Shown here: one piece after another, positions 25,396 through 39,200 of the stretch
Layout of the letters: every line of letters starts with the position of its first letter
How positions within the stretch are numbered: position 1 is the stretch's first letter
NCBI GenBank assembly: GCA_013399305.1
Contig: VXAI01000021.1
Coordinates: 6,371,151-6,435,150, forward strand
DNA length: 64,000 nt
Origin: Rostratula benghalensis
Taxonomy: Eukaryota; Chordata; Aves; Charadriiformes; Rostratulidae
Direction: 5' to 3'
Translations under genes and position numbers: made by a program
Notes under the pieces: model-generated
What the model saw: the letters and a program-made list of their open reading frames with translations, nothing else
Databases searched by the model: none
Told to the model about the DNA's origin: nothing

Positions 25396-28300
25396 AGCAA
25401 AATTGAACAGCTTTTGGAAGAAAATATTCAGTCCACGTGCGTTGGCACAAGTCAGCCAGACTGGTGTGGGACCTGAAAAATCTGTATATGAAACCTCGTT
25501 CTTTCCTTTTCAGGACCTGAACATGAACTCTTGAAGCTCTACTTTATGATAAGATTATAATCAAATCTCATACTTCAGAGCTTCAACCATTTAGGCATAG
25601 CGATTTAAGACAGAATTTCCACCTGAATACCTCCATGGAGATCAGATTTTTTGCAAGGGAGCAAGCAGCAGCAATCCAGCACGTCACTGGGTTGGCAGGT
25701 ACTGCAGAGAAGTCTGGCTGGCCTGTTTTGCTTATGTGACTACATGCAACACGCCAAACCAAGAACTGAGAAGGAATTTTCTACCAAATCAAGCTGAGGA
25801 TTCAGGGATTTCTTTTGCTTGCCTTTTTTTGTGTCCCTGTAGCATGTTGCTATTTGGTATCATCAGTACAATCAATTCCCTTAAACTCAGGGGATGCTCT
25901 GCTCTCATCCTAATCTCAAGAACACAATCATTTTGGACAGAGCTGAAACTAGCTGGTGTAACTGGAATTGCTGGACACCATATCACAAATCATTGGTGCT
26001 AATTAACAGGCTCTAGTCAGATTAAATAAACTGATGTATTTCATATGGACTTCTCTGTGAAGCCAGAAAGGGGACGGGGGGAAAGAAGTTTTTTAAAATG
26101 AACTGACATGTTTTAGAAAGAAAGTAAAATGTATTGTTTATGAGCAGCATACCCAACATGTTATATCATTTTATATCGTAAAATTTGATTCTTGGAAAGT
26201 ACTCAGTAGGACTGGACATGAAGGAGCAAATACTTTTTCAAGCAGGTTGGTAGGGATTAGATGATTCTATCTTGGCTTGATAACTTAATACAACATAATT
26301 GGTCAGACTCAATACTTACAAAATATTTTATTTCTTAAAAATGCCAGTTACTACTAATTAAGTATAACAACGCAATGTTAAGAGAACTCAGGAATATAAG
26401 CTTAAAATAGTTTACTGTTCAGAAAAATAAGTTTTCCCCAAAACAGCTTACAAGTGCAAAAAAATATCCCCTATTAGCACACTTGCACATTTCAACTGCA
26501 CACAAGCATCCTCTACAGTGACAGGCTGCCCAGAAAAGGCCTCCTCTTACTTCTTTACTAGTGGGATAATTCCAGTCTCTTACACAAAGGCACCTGGGAT
26601 GCCCTTACAGATTTTTCAAAACAAACATCACTGAACATCAACAATTATAAATCATTTCATAAAATACAGGGAATAGAAACAGAAGCCACATCTGCTTGTA
26701 AACTGCACGGGAGATGGGGAAAATATATTGTTGTTCTTATACATTCGTTAAAAGTATTATCAAGTATGTTACACAAAAGAAGAATCTGTTGAATAGCAGA
26801 AATTAATACATGAAAAATTAATTTGTAAAGATCACGTTCTCGCTGAAAATATTCAATACCTACTAATGCTTCTTTGCTGAAATTAATCAAATGTCAGTGG
26901 TACTGCTATCTACAAAAATAGAAACACCAGTCAACCGTGGGGGGTTCCCTTCTATTGTCCCATAAGCATACAGAGGAAACAGAAATATTTCAAGACATCT
27001 GTAATGTCTTACATATTTTGAATAAAATAAAGAGCCAAAACACTTAACAGTACTGAATTTTATTCCAAATTATACCCAAGAGGAAGCCATCTGCAGGAAA
27101 AATAAAAAGTAAAACAAACAAAAAAACCCAGCACACTTTTGACTTGGACATCACTTGTGCAACACAGCTATCCAAAAGGACAGCATGTTCTTTTAAAAGA
27201 ATGACTACTTATTCCTCCATGATACAGGCAACATAAAAGTTACCTGAAAACTTTCAGGCTTTTTTAACTACTAGGAATAAATTTTACAGTGTTCCAGTGA
27301 AACACTGAACTACTTTTGGTTCTTCTATTTTTCACCTCATTAACATAAAATATTACTATATTGGCAAAAGCCACGTCTAGAAGACTGTGAAAATGGAGTT
27401 ACCCACAGCAAAGCGAATCACTCTGCTATGATCAAGTTTGAAAGAAAACCAAAACCTAAGGTCCAAAGCACATTAGTAGTCCAAGCATTGACACGGACAA
27501 GGCTAAGAAAGATTGAAGCCACTGCTTTAGACAACAGACAACATCAGGTAACATTTCAATAGAGAAATAATAGCATACAGATTAGCTAGACACTCACAGT
27601 AAAAGTGTAATTCAATTATCAGGAAGACGGTTATAAAACACTAGTCCAAGACACAATCTATGATGGTAAGATGATGACTATGTCTAAGTGCCGAAGGCAA
27701 CAGCTTCTCAGACATGATGGTCTTGTCTGAACAGCAAGGACTGCAAAGCTGCCTACAAATGTATTAGCAAATTCATCATTTTGTCTCAGGAGTAATGATA
27801 CAAGATGAGCAGAAATACCCTACTGCATGCAGCATTTCCTGATGCATCAATGTTTCCTACATTCCTAAGTCTCCAAAATACGAAACAGATCATATTAAAG
27901 AAAAATAATATGAAAAATATTTGCTGTAAACTCTAAACAAATTAAGTGAAAATTTGAAAATAAATATGCAGTACTGGACAAACATTAGAAGAATAATATA
28001 TGAGCTCTGACAGTGTGTGTATGGGTTACATTAAAAAAAAAAAAAGAACAGAAAAACAAGCAAAAGAAAAATCCCTTTCAACAGTTGGATACCAGGAAAC
28101 ATGTGTTGACCCACGACATTTGAACAGCTAACGATACTGTCCTACACTCAAACTACAACAGCACAAAAGAGAAGCAATTTTTCAGAGTATTTGGGGAATC
28201 AAGGACCCTTTAGAACATTACATAAGTTTTCAGCTATGTCCATATTTGCTAGTCAACACCATGCAATTTAAGAAACAACTTCTTCTTAAAAAAAAGCGTA

Positions 28301-30272
28301 ACAGTCAGGAGATACTACCTAATGGATTTGGACAACACAGTTTAACTCAAAGCAGACTGCCAAAATGATTTTTCAATTATGCACAATTTGTATCAAAATA
28401 GAAACCAACAGACTATTTTTCAAGAAAGCGCATCTCCCACCCACCCCCCATATTTATTTCAGAATAATAACTATGTCCTTAAAAATTTAAGCCTCAGCAA
28501 CTTGTATATACTGGTTGTGCAGAGATCAAGTCATAAACACAGGCCTACACGTTTCTGCAAGTACTCAGAAAGTTACTGTACTGCACTTCATAAACTACAT
28601 TTCACCCACAACAAAAAGAACTATCCATGTAAACCCAGAACTATGTTCTAATTTCTTTTTAAAATCTTGAGCACATGAACATAAACCTGCAAGTCAAATG
28701 TTTTAATGAATTTCATCTTTTTCAAAATTTTGCCTAAGGCTAGGAAATAAATACATTAAAAAAGAGCCAGCTTCTTCTAGTATTATTGTGAAAAAAACTC
28801 ACACTGGCATTGCTGGTTTGAAAAACTGAAGCTTGTATTTTCAGAGACAGTCCATACTGAAATAGTAAAAAGTTACAATATGTGTGTACTGAAAATGCCA
28901 GCTAGATGACACTAGTTATAGTTCTATACTAACTTATTCTTTTTTTAGTATTTAACCTGGATCCAAACAATTTATACCCATGAATTCTCCTAGATGTACC
29001 TATAAAGTTCTCATCAAGTTCTGCAAAGGGAAATGTGAAGTCCTGCATCTGGGGAGGAATTTCTCAAAAGAAAACTATAAATGTATGTTGACTCAATTGT
29101 TGCTGTGCAGTGATTTTTAAAGACCTGGTTTGACTTTCTGCCCCCCTGGCAAATACAGAAAGCAACTGATTACAGCAAACATAGATAAGCTGACACAGAA
29201 GCCTACTGAAACTGTCTGTAGCCTTCCCTAAGCAGTTATCCTCAATTCAATAAAACATCAAAATTTTAAACTCTCTTTTCATAACTTAAACTCTCATAGT
29301 TAAAAACTAAAAATTTTCATTTTCATTACCATGGAACAACTGACACATTTTAAAAACATTCTTCCACAATGTCTGCTTTTTTAAAAAAAATTGAAATAAA
29401 CAAGTGAATGGCAGAGAAAAGTGACTTAAGCAGATGAGTGGCAGATACAAGAAAGAAAAATATACCACAATAGTAGGTCAAAATTAAGCAGAGGGAATGG
29501 AAACAACAGTTCTGCCAGGATCTAGACAATGTTATCTGAAACTATAGGTTATGAGAGAGCTCACGGTTTGGCATTCTGCATTAGCAAACCACAAATAAAC
29601 AGTACCTCCAAGTCACAGAAGCTGCTGTCAGATGTCCTCATGTAATGGCAGAGCTGTCAAACAGCCTCCTCCACACTGCCAGTAACAGAACTGACAACCC
29701 CATGCCCTCAACTGATTCAGATGTTTTACGGTTCAAAACCAGTGAGATAACAACCACACTAGGAAAAGAGTGAAAAGTCAACAAAAAGACGTAATCCTTA
29801 AACCAAAAGAAATTAGCAACATACAAAGACATATCAGCACTTCAGAGTAAGAGCTGCATTTATAAACATATTTACAGACTGAGTGGCAGACCAGAATTTG
29901 AATCATTATCCACAAAGTTTATTTCAGTTGGTCTTCCTACCAGCATCCAGGAATATGTAATTTTCTGCTATAGCTGACCACCTACTCTTCCTGTCACCCA
30001 GTGACTTGCATCTTTTCGACCCATTTTTCACTTACCTCCAATTCTAACCATCCTTTATCTTATACTGTTTCTTTGTAACCTCTATGCTGAACATTTAAAG
30101 TACTGCAGTTTTTTACACTAAAAAAACCCTGATTTTTAAAAATCCTGCTAGGCAACTGCTTTTTCTTTGCTCCAACTACATCAGCTCCTTGGTGGAACCC
30201 TTTCTTGGGTTGTCTCTTACACAAAACTAGACAACAACTTTAGCTTCCCCTTACACAAACTCTTACATGTTC

Positions 30273-30315
30273 TTTTTTTTTTTTTTTCCCCAATTATAGC
30301 TTTTTTTTTTTTTTT
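30273..30315. repeat. Two T-homopolymer runs
   Basis: 15 T at 30273-30287 and 15 T at 30301-30315, separated by ccccaattatagc. On the minus strand these are A-runs. No retroposon body is attached on either side. Confidence 0.85.
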
Positions 30316-32916
30316 ACTATTTTTCTTATTTAACCATACACTTAATAAATTCTTTCTTTTTAATGTTGGGTATTCATTCTCTTCAACACTTCCCAAAATC
30401 AATGTACACTGGAAAGCCTTCAAGTATGCCTTAAACCTTCTCATCTCTGCACTGTCCTCCTGTGAAATAGTTTGGTTAAATTAAGATTTCTGGACATGAT
30501 TTTCCTTAATTTTTGAAGCAATCTTTTAGTCCTCAGTTTAGTCAGTCAGCATAAACTTCAATCAATTGCCACCAACAGCAGTGCAAGAAATTTTAACATC
30601 AAATCTCTGCTAGTAGTGAGGTACAAGATGTGATGCTACTTTCCAATTCTTTTCTCATTACTCATCTTGCCTTTGAATACAAGTTTACCATGGATAGTTG
30701 CAGCAGACAATTTCATTTGGGACTGTACAGAGACATTTCACCTTAATCTACACTCCAGTCACACTTCACGGTGTAAGAGACCTACTATTTCTTTTTGTAG
30801 CCATTTGTACTGCTGAAGAACTCTCTTCACTGCCTTCTACAATCCCAATCAGCTTGACTTTCAACAGTGATCACTTTGAACATACATATTTTGGCCGTGT
30901 CCCACTCATGATGAGTAACATGCACTTTTTGAAAATTTTTTCCTCCATTCAGAAAATTTCAAAACTATTTTAAAGCTGGACACGACACACTTCATCACAG
31001 GAAAGCTACTGGAGAAAAGCTGAAAGGAAAAAAAGTAGGAAACACTCCTACATTGCATGGATGTATCTTTAGTGCCTTGGTTTTATGCCTCACTGGAAGT
31101 TACACGATTCCAAAAAAATTTTCCCCAAAACCACAGAGAGACAGCAATGGTGTAGCCATAACTCAGTTCTGAGAGAATCATCTGCTTTCCCCTGTACCCC
31201 TATGAATCTTACTTGGTATTTCTTTGCATATATCATCTGTCATACCCCAAAGAATCTCAGAGGTGAGCAATGCCCACATAGAATTCACATCTTGTAAAAA
31301 TGAAACTGGTAGGCTGTGAAAGAAAACCTCACACCTTGCCTCAGAAACAGAGTAATCCATGATCTTTTTCTTAAACGTGAAAACAAAGCAATAAGGAACA
31401 AATAGCATTACATAATTTAGCTCTTTAGTTGTATGTAGATTACAAGAAAAAGGTTTACCTACATACAACATTAATAACAATATTACACACAATTTAAACT
31501 GATGGAACTGATCTGCCTAACTCTTGCCTGCTCTGTCAAACCCATCTTCATACAACTGGCACGGCAATATGTCACTTGTTGGCCTTTTGCCCGAAGCACT
31601 GACCCCACCCTCTAACCGTAATAATAGTGATTACTGTTTCTGGAATGATGTGACGGGATCTGAACAATTTGGGCATTTTTCCACTTCTGGTGTGACTGTG
31701 CATTTAGTAAGGTGCCGTTGTGTTTAGCTAAATGTGTTAAGGCTCTCATAATTTTAAGAACAATTGTTTAATATTCTTGGATGAAATAACTCAAATCTTC
31801 CCAACAACTTTAATTTCAGTTGTTGAAGACTTTTCCTTACTTCTCTGGTTTACTTGGCGGTAAAAACATCACAAAGTAATAAAGGAACCTCCCAACACTG
31901 AGAACGTGGCATATTCTATCTACCAGGTGCATTTGCAGCTACCAGTGCAAAGTCAGCAGATTGTTTCTTAACAATACATGCGAGAAAAAACACAGCTCTT
32001 CTTTCTCCAAATCACAATGGATATATTTCTGCATGATTCAACATGATACAATGACGTTTAGCCAATAAATGTGGTTACAATTAAAACTAGGATTATTCCT
32101 CCTATCTTAGTAATCTTTAGGTCCACTTGCTCCTCAAAAATATCATTCTATGGTCTGTTTCCTCTTTTTGTCTCCAACTGCTCAACAACAGCCGCAAAGA
32201 CAGCTTACAGAGCAATTAAAGTAGCTTAGAGGGTAAACTAAAGAGCACTGTGTGGAACAGATATCAAGAATAGTGTCTTGCTTATAACATAGTAAAAGAG
32301 CAAATCACGCAAGTTATTTGCTTTGGTTTGTTGTTTGGTTTTTTTTAAATTGGCAATGAAAAAAAAAGTCAGGAATTTTTACACTGACTGATACTCTTAC
32401 AAGTTTCTAAAGGTGTATTCTCCATGAAGCAGGTACTCTGTAGCTGAGAAAGAAGAAACAGTACATATTTTGATGCTGTGAATTGTACGTGCCTTAAAAA
32501 TTAAGTGTCCACCTATGAATGATAGCTCCCAACTAAACATTTTGCAACAGAAATCAGTAGAAGGGAAAGAAATGCTACGAACACAAAGCCTGGATCGTAT
32601 GTTTGTTTCTATAAAAGCCATGCTATATGATTACCAGATACATTTTGTGAGTGAAATGCAGGTTTGATGATATACCTTCTGTGATTTGATGCCACTATTC
32701 TTAGGATTAAAAAGTTACAAATCTTCAAGTAATGTTAAATGCCTCTTCAAGATGAACTTAAAATTCGCAGCCTATTTTCACTTCACTTAACATTTTCACT
32801 AATCAACTTGCAAAACGTCAACCTATTGCACTAAAATGCAATGAGAATTGTTCTCCATTGCTCTAATACCTTGCACCTTTCTAAAACCATTACAGAATCA
32901 TAAGATGCCTTATTTT

Positions 32917-32939
32917 CCCCCTCCTCCCCTCCCTCCCCC
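32917..32939 (-). promoter_or_regulatory. Potential G-quadruplex motif
   Basis: The minus strand has four G-runs of 5, 3, 4 and 5 bases with loops of 1, 1 and 4 nt, satisfying the standard G3+N1-7 rule. The G-rich strand is the coding strand of SBF2, so it would also be present in the pre-mRNA. Any function is inference. Confidence 0.55.
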
Positions 32940-34899
32940 TGCACCTTCAAAACTGCTCTATTACATACTTTACATCTTCCAATATATCAGAAAATTGTCC
33001 AAAACTAAAGATGTATTTCAAATGCAGTATTTCCACACTGATTTGGAAACTGTCGCAAACTCCAAAAAGTAGGGTATAAATTGATGCTACTACTTCCCAC
33101 TAGTTGAAAGCTGAGAGGGTGAAATTATTCATCTCCCTGAATGACTGACTATAGACACTTGCTAACAAGCTCACTAGAAATATTTTAGCAAAATGAGAAA
33201 TTTAGATTTTATATAAAGATGACTTCACAGTTCCTTATTGGAGAACAAACCAATTTTACTAGCAAATTTATCATCTGGAATTGAGCAAAGGGAACTTCAG
33301 AAAAAGCAAAGAAGTCAGGAAGAGCTGTGTGTATCATGTTGAAAGAAGCGAGAGGAGCTGTATGGAGAACACTGACAGTATAATGTACACTGAACTTCCT
33401 ATACATCAGGGATGTTCCTGCTGACAGTTGATGCAGATTTTAGACAACTCCGCCGTGGCAGAACCATGCTGATGTGCACCCCAGCCCTCTGAAGGATACA
33501 TTCATCCCATGTGCAACCTACATAATGGAACTAGGACTGCCTACAGCTAAGACGATGAAACAAAGACTGCCATGAAAAAAAACAGGCAAATGGCCACTAC
33601 GTCTTACATTCCAACACACAATCAGCTTTAAAAACAAAAAAACCCTCCTCAAACTAGACAAAAACAAAAGGCAAAAGGAATCCAAACCCATTTCATAACA
33701 ATTCTTGCTGCAAAAGCATTTGTGAGATAACTGCAAGGAAGGAAGATAAATGCATAATTCTGTATTTGGCGTTACTGAAATGTAAAGGTATTTTCTCAAC
33801 TCCAGTGCTAATCATGCAAGTGTTCCAAGAAGATTCATTGCTTCTAAGAGAGGGAGAGAACAGCTGAAACAGACAGGCAATTACAAGCAGAAAATAAATC
33901 AAGGGAAGTGTTTGTCTGGTAAAACAATACATGTGTTTGATCAGCCACACGGCTCACCAATTGTCATCTGAGGAACCAGCATATATACCTGTCTACATGC
34001 CACTGGGTGATGCTGAAAAGCCACTTTTCACAGGTATTCCCTAACTGCTACAACTGGGTACCACAGTCACAGGGCCAGGCTTTCAGACGCGCTGAGCAGG
34101 CATACTGTTGAAGATATTTTCATTTGGTGGGAAACTCAGCAATATTACTGGTCTGGAAAAAAAACAGGTTATAGATAATTGACATTTTGCAACCGAAGTT
34201 GCCACAGACTTAAAATTGTCAAATCTTAATAAAACACAGTGTTACAATGTCAGCTTTGAATACAGCAGCTCCAAGGAACTGCTCCTGTGTTAGGGAACAA
34301 CCATTTACAGCAAAGAAAGTGTCTTTAGACCCTTCCACAATAGCTTTCAACACATCAGAGGCTGCAGTAGAAGAGGGTGATCTTGATTTATTCTAGGATC
34401 TGGAGTGATCATACTTCCTCTTGATCATCTCTAGAATATTCACTACTTCGGTTTAAGTACTGAATTACAATTTATTTTAATCAATATAAAGTTAGGACTT
34501 TCTAATATTTCTTAGAAAAAAGAATCACAACGGAAAACCACACAGAAACTCCCCTTCCAGAGAGAGAACTGCACAACAAAGTGATGACAACCATTTCTAG
34601 AACAAGGCTACAGCATCAGTCAGGCCTCAAATCCCCCTTCGTATGGTAATATAACACAAACAGATTCACTACCTCTATTGGAAGAAAAATGTTACTTAAC
34701 CACAGATTTGTAAGGAAAAAATACATAAATGTGACCAAAATAAAGTGATGGTGTTGATGCTTGCTTGAGTTTCTAGGCAGAATGAAAATAATAATTTGGA
34801 AAGACTTTTTTTAAAGTTCACTTCATCAACTGTGACAGCTCAATTGTGATAATACTTTAAGGAGACCAGACCAACACCAGAGAGAGAATTTGTACTACG

Positions 34900-36201
34900 T
34901 GGACTCAGTCATCAATCCAGAACAGCATCATTCTATCACTGATAGCCAGGGGATCAGGCCTATTCAGCATGGGTTTATGAACGGCAGGTCCTGCCTGACA
35001 AACCTGATCTCTTTCTACAAGATCACTCGTTTATTGGATGAGGGGAAGGCTGTGGATATTGTATACCTGGACTTTTGAAAAGCATCCGACACAGTCCCCC
35101 AGAAAATTCTCATGGAAAAGCTGGCTGCTCGTGGCCTGGAGGAGCATGTGATCTGCTGGATCAAGCACTGGCTGAATAGACGGTCCCCAAGAGTGGTGCC
35201 CAACAGAGTTACAACCAACTGGCAGCCAGTCACAAGTGGTGTTCCTCAGGGCTTGGTACTGCAACCATTTCTGTTTAATGTCTTTATTGATGATCTCGAC
35301 AACGTCAGTAAGTTTGCAGAAGACACTAAGCTGGGTGGGAGTGTTGATCTGCAGGAGGGCAAGGAGGCCATACAGAGGGACTTGGATAGATTGGATCAAT
35401 GGGCCAATGTCAACAGGATGAGCTTCAACAAGGCCAAGTGCTAGGTCCTGCACTTGGGCCAAAACTACCCCATGCATCGCTACAGGCTTGGGGAAGTGTG
35501 GCTGGAGAGCTGCCTGGCAGAAAAGAACCTGGGGGTTCTGGTTGACATGCAGCTGAACATGAGCCAGCAGTGTGCCCAGGTGGCCAAGAAGGCCAATGGC
35601 ACCCGGGCTTGTATAAAAAACAGTGTGACCAGCAGAAGGGAGGTGATTGTCCCCCTGTACTCAGAACTGGTGAGGACACACCTTGAATATTGTGTCCAGT
35701 TCTGGGCACCTCAACGCAAGAGAGATATTGAGGTGCTGGAGCAAGTGCAGAGGAGAGCAACAAAGCTGGTGAGTGGCCAGCTTTGAGAACAAATCTTACA
35801 AAGAGCGATTGAAGGACCTAGGACTGTTTAGTTTGAGGAAGAGGAGGCTGAGGGGAGACCTCATCGCTCTCTACAACTACTTGAAAGGACAGCGTAGAGA
35901 GGCTGGTGCTGGACTCTTCTCACAGATGAATAGAGATAGAGTGAGAGGGAATGGCTTCAAGCTACAACACGGTAGGTTTAGGCTGAACATTAGGAAAGAA
36001 TTTTTCACAGAAAGGGTGGTCAGACACTGGCATAGGCTGCCCAGGGAGGTGGTTGAGTCCCCATCCCTGAATGTGTTTAAGAGTCATTTAGATGTGGTGT
36101 TGAGAGATTTGGTGTAAGGGAGGAATTTGTAGAGTAGGGCTGATGGTTAGACGCAATGATCCCAAGGGCCTTTTCCAACCTGAATGATTCTATGATTCTA
36201 T
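34900..36201 (+). mobile_element. CR1 LINE, 5'-truncated, with broken reverse transcriptase frame
   Basis: The plus strand encodes much of the CR1 ORF2 reverse transcriptase. Pieces in order are [71 protein letters not shown] and, near the end, [14 protein letters not shown]. The frame holds from 34890 to 35786 with stops TGA at 35076-35078 and TAG at 35442-35444. A frameshift near 35775 then moves the C-terminal part ([18 protein letters not shown]) into the next frame, to 36117. The catalytic FADD box reads FAED (35313-35324), and several codons before it appear deleted relative to the family. The 3' end is canonical, closing with gattctatgattctat at 36187-36201. The 5' boundary is approximate. 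The endonuclease domain is missing, so the copy is inactive. It is antisense to SBF2. Confidence 0.95.
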
Positions 36202-39200
36202 CAGTATCCTCCCTTTTGACCAATTAAGGGCCTAAACAGATTTGGAGATCTTTTTCCAACACAGTGTGGAAATTATAATTAAATTAGAAAGAGAATCCAC
36301 TGAGCAACTGTTTGTGGCAATTGTATCTCTAGATTAACATACTGTAACTCAAATCTCAGGAGGGCTTTTCTGTTTTGACAAGGCTAACTAAAGACAACAG
36401 CTTTTTAGAGAAATGCCCCTACAATTATTTTGTATAATGTGCAGAGAGGACTTGGGATAAAGCTCCAGAAATCTTCCAGTAATTAAACCTCCTCAAATAT
36501 TCCTTCATAAAACATTTGGAACTGGCAGCAAAAATTTTTCTGGAACTTGGTCTTCAGATTCCTGGTCCACAGATGTTTTGCAACAAGCTGTTGACAATAT
36601 TCAAGTTCCTGCTGAAACCAAAGATATTGAAGTTTGAAAAAAACAAAATGTTGTCAGGGCTCTTCAGAACATTAACTTCCAATCTCAAGTTTTATCCTCT
36701 TCTTCAGCCAGAATAAACAACATGTCTTCAACCAACCAATTCAAACCTCAAGCATGACCACATGATCATTTAAGGTGGCTGCATTACAATTATCAAAATG
36801 AGTAATTAAGTACATTTATTACTATCTGCATCCCACTCATGTATCCTTAACTTATCACTATTTCTTTTTATCTATAGTCAAGTAAATACACTTACTGTAT
36901 TTTTATCATCCTGAAGGCTCAAACTGGCTGCCTGTGTGACATAGTGCAGAGGTTCAACCACAATTTTAGGCTACTGTATAAGGAAACAGGTCAACAAGTT
37001 CTATAAAATCTTCCAGGTTAGAAACACCACATATCTAAAACATGAAGCACGGGAAAATCTAAGCTAGGCATTAGTTTGAACTAACTTTAATCAAGGAATA
37101 TTTTTTTTTTCCCCCAAACAGAGAAGATCAAGAAAAGTTTAGTGGGAGATTCCAGTTTCTGAGCTTCTTGGAATACAGTACTTTTATAAGAAACATAAAT
37201 GAATAAAGATGGACAGAGATGCCAGAAATGAGTCAATAATGTAACATCGAAACTGTGGCAAACTCTCAAGTTTTGCAATGTTGGACATTTGAAATTCCAG
37301 AGCAATTTACACAAAAAAGCTACATAATTTGCAATCTATGAGTTTAAATACAAAAGAGGAGGTTCATAAAGTTTGAGAGGAGAGATATTTTTAGCTGGCA
37401 AGCACTTTTTACAGGCTAGCCATTTTTTCTTTATCTTGCTCATGAGACCTCTTTTGGATACAAATACATTTGTTAACCATTATTACAAAGAAAATAAGGC
37501 AACAGTAAGATAGCGTGTCTGTATTCTTAAAACAAGTAATGCATATTAATACACCCTTTTTTTTTATTATTTTCAAATTCCATTCTCATTAATAAGCAGC
37601 TTATTTTGATAAGTTGATTCCAACCACCTTGGAAACATGTTTCAGATGAGAACTTTTTGTCATGAGGAACTTCAATGGATTCGTGTGCATTTCTGCAAAA
37701 AGTGAGCACATTATGAAATCCCAAGACACAACATGAAGTATAAAACAATTTTTAAAATTAGAATGTAGACAAAGAAATGCCAAAATTAGAACATGAACAA
37801 ATACCTATGAGAAAACTGATTTGTCCACTGCTTGAAAACACAATACTTCAAATTCCATTCAAAATCCTGAAAACCCATAAACGCTTACTCTAATCTTCAC
37901 AATGAATTTGGAGTTTCTCCATGAAGAAAATCAGCGAACCAGATGTGAATTCAATCGAGTACGTTCCTTTCTAAGCCCAGAAAACAGAGCAAGGGGGGGA
38001 AAAAAACCCCACAGAAACAAACTTCCTTCAACTGTACTCAGAGACTCAAGTTTTCTATCTTTCACTCTGTTAGGTTACAAACTCGTAACAGAAACTGTTA
38101 TAGATGAATAACCTTAAACAACATGACTTGCAATTAGAGAAGAACTTTTAGGCTGTCTTCAGGGTGGAACTTACTAATTTCAGCTCAAGAGTGACCATAA
38201 TGCCAATTCTAGAAAGCTTGCCTGAGTCTGAGCATTGGAAAATTAATATTGTGGGAATAGTCTGACAGGGGCTCAGCTCACAAACCCAGTGAGACTCCAG
38301 CTGACAATACAGAAACCATTGAGATAATTTCTGCATTGCATTTGCCACTGCCCCAGATCTTGAAACACCATGCACAGATTTCCCAGCAGATTGTAGGTAA
38401 AATCAGCCCCAGGCCAGTATCATTTCCCCTCCATCCCAGTGGGAAAGGGTGGTACCTTTTCCTAAAGCAGGGTAGCATAGAAGCTAGGAAGGAACATCCT
38501 CATGGAGCTGCATCAAGGCCATAGTTAATTTGCAACTCAAAAGCATGGACATCTCTGTGTAGGGAGCTTTTTCATGTCAAGAGTGGCTGTGCAGCACAGA
38601 AAATTATTTTTATTCAGCTGCTTCCCACCCCCTGCCCCTTTCTGCCTTCCACTCATCTCTCACCCCTACCATGGTGCAAATGACAAGACACAAGCAAGGC
38701 AAGAGAGCAAGAACTGCCAATTTGCTTTCCTAGGAAGCAAAGCACAGGTCCTACCATAGTGAGACGTTTGTTTGCAGAGAAATATGTATCTTTTTGACAT
38801 GTCTTAAGTAGCATTATTAAATTTTATTGAATATAAACCTGATTTTAACATTTGAATTTTTAATTACTATAAGAAACTGTCCAAATATCATTTTTTTCCT
38901 CCTTTTTTTTTTTTCATCCTGCAAAAATTGTATCATATGGAGCCTTCCACATTATTTGCATTACTTCCTTTTGCACTTGTCCTAAATAGCTTTCCTTCTG
39001 GCAGATACAATGATTCTGATCCTAAAGAAAATGCTCTGCTTTTTACCACCAGTCACTGAAGGCTCCACAGAGCAGTAGCTGTGGGTTAAACTTCTAAGAA
39101 ACAGAACACAGACAGAAGACCACAAAGAGAATGAATCTCAACTTCTCTGAGGCTACCTGGGCTAACTCCCTTTACAGCAAGTGTAATTAGAATATCTGCT

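Larger units (their letters stand above)
19734..34899. other. Long SBF2 intron stretch with no recognised genes
   Basis: About 15 kb of AT-rich sequence. Local items are a two-copy 19-bp tandem at 25358-25395, T-runs at 30273-30315, and a C-rich tract at 32917-32939. A GC-richer patch at 22930-23290 has overlapping frames on both strands (MRSSSHMKNGRPEKQ on plus) but no family was recognised. I read for the SBF2 segments preceding the exon (around KDWDDTPFPQGIEL) and did not find them. Confidence 0.45.

Noticed and set aside
30167..30484. Plus-strand frame of 105 codons rich in F and L
   Set aside because: Its hydrophobic run comes from T-homopolymers translated as phenylalanine; a membrane protein is not supported.
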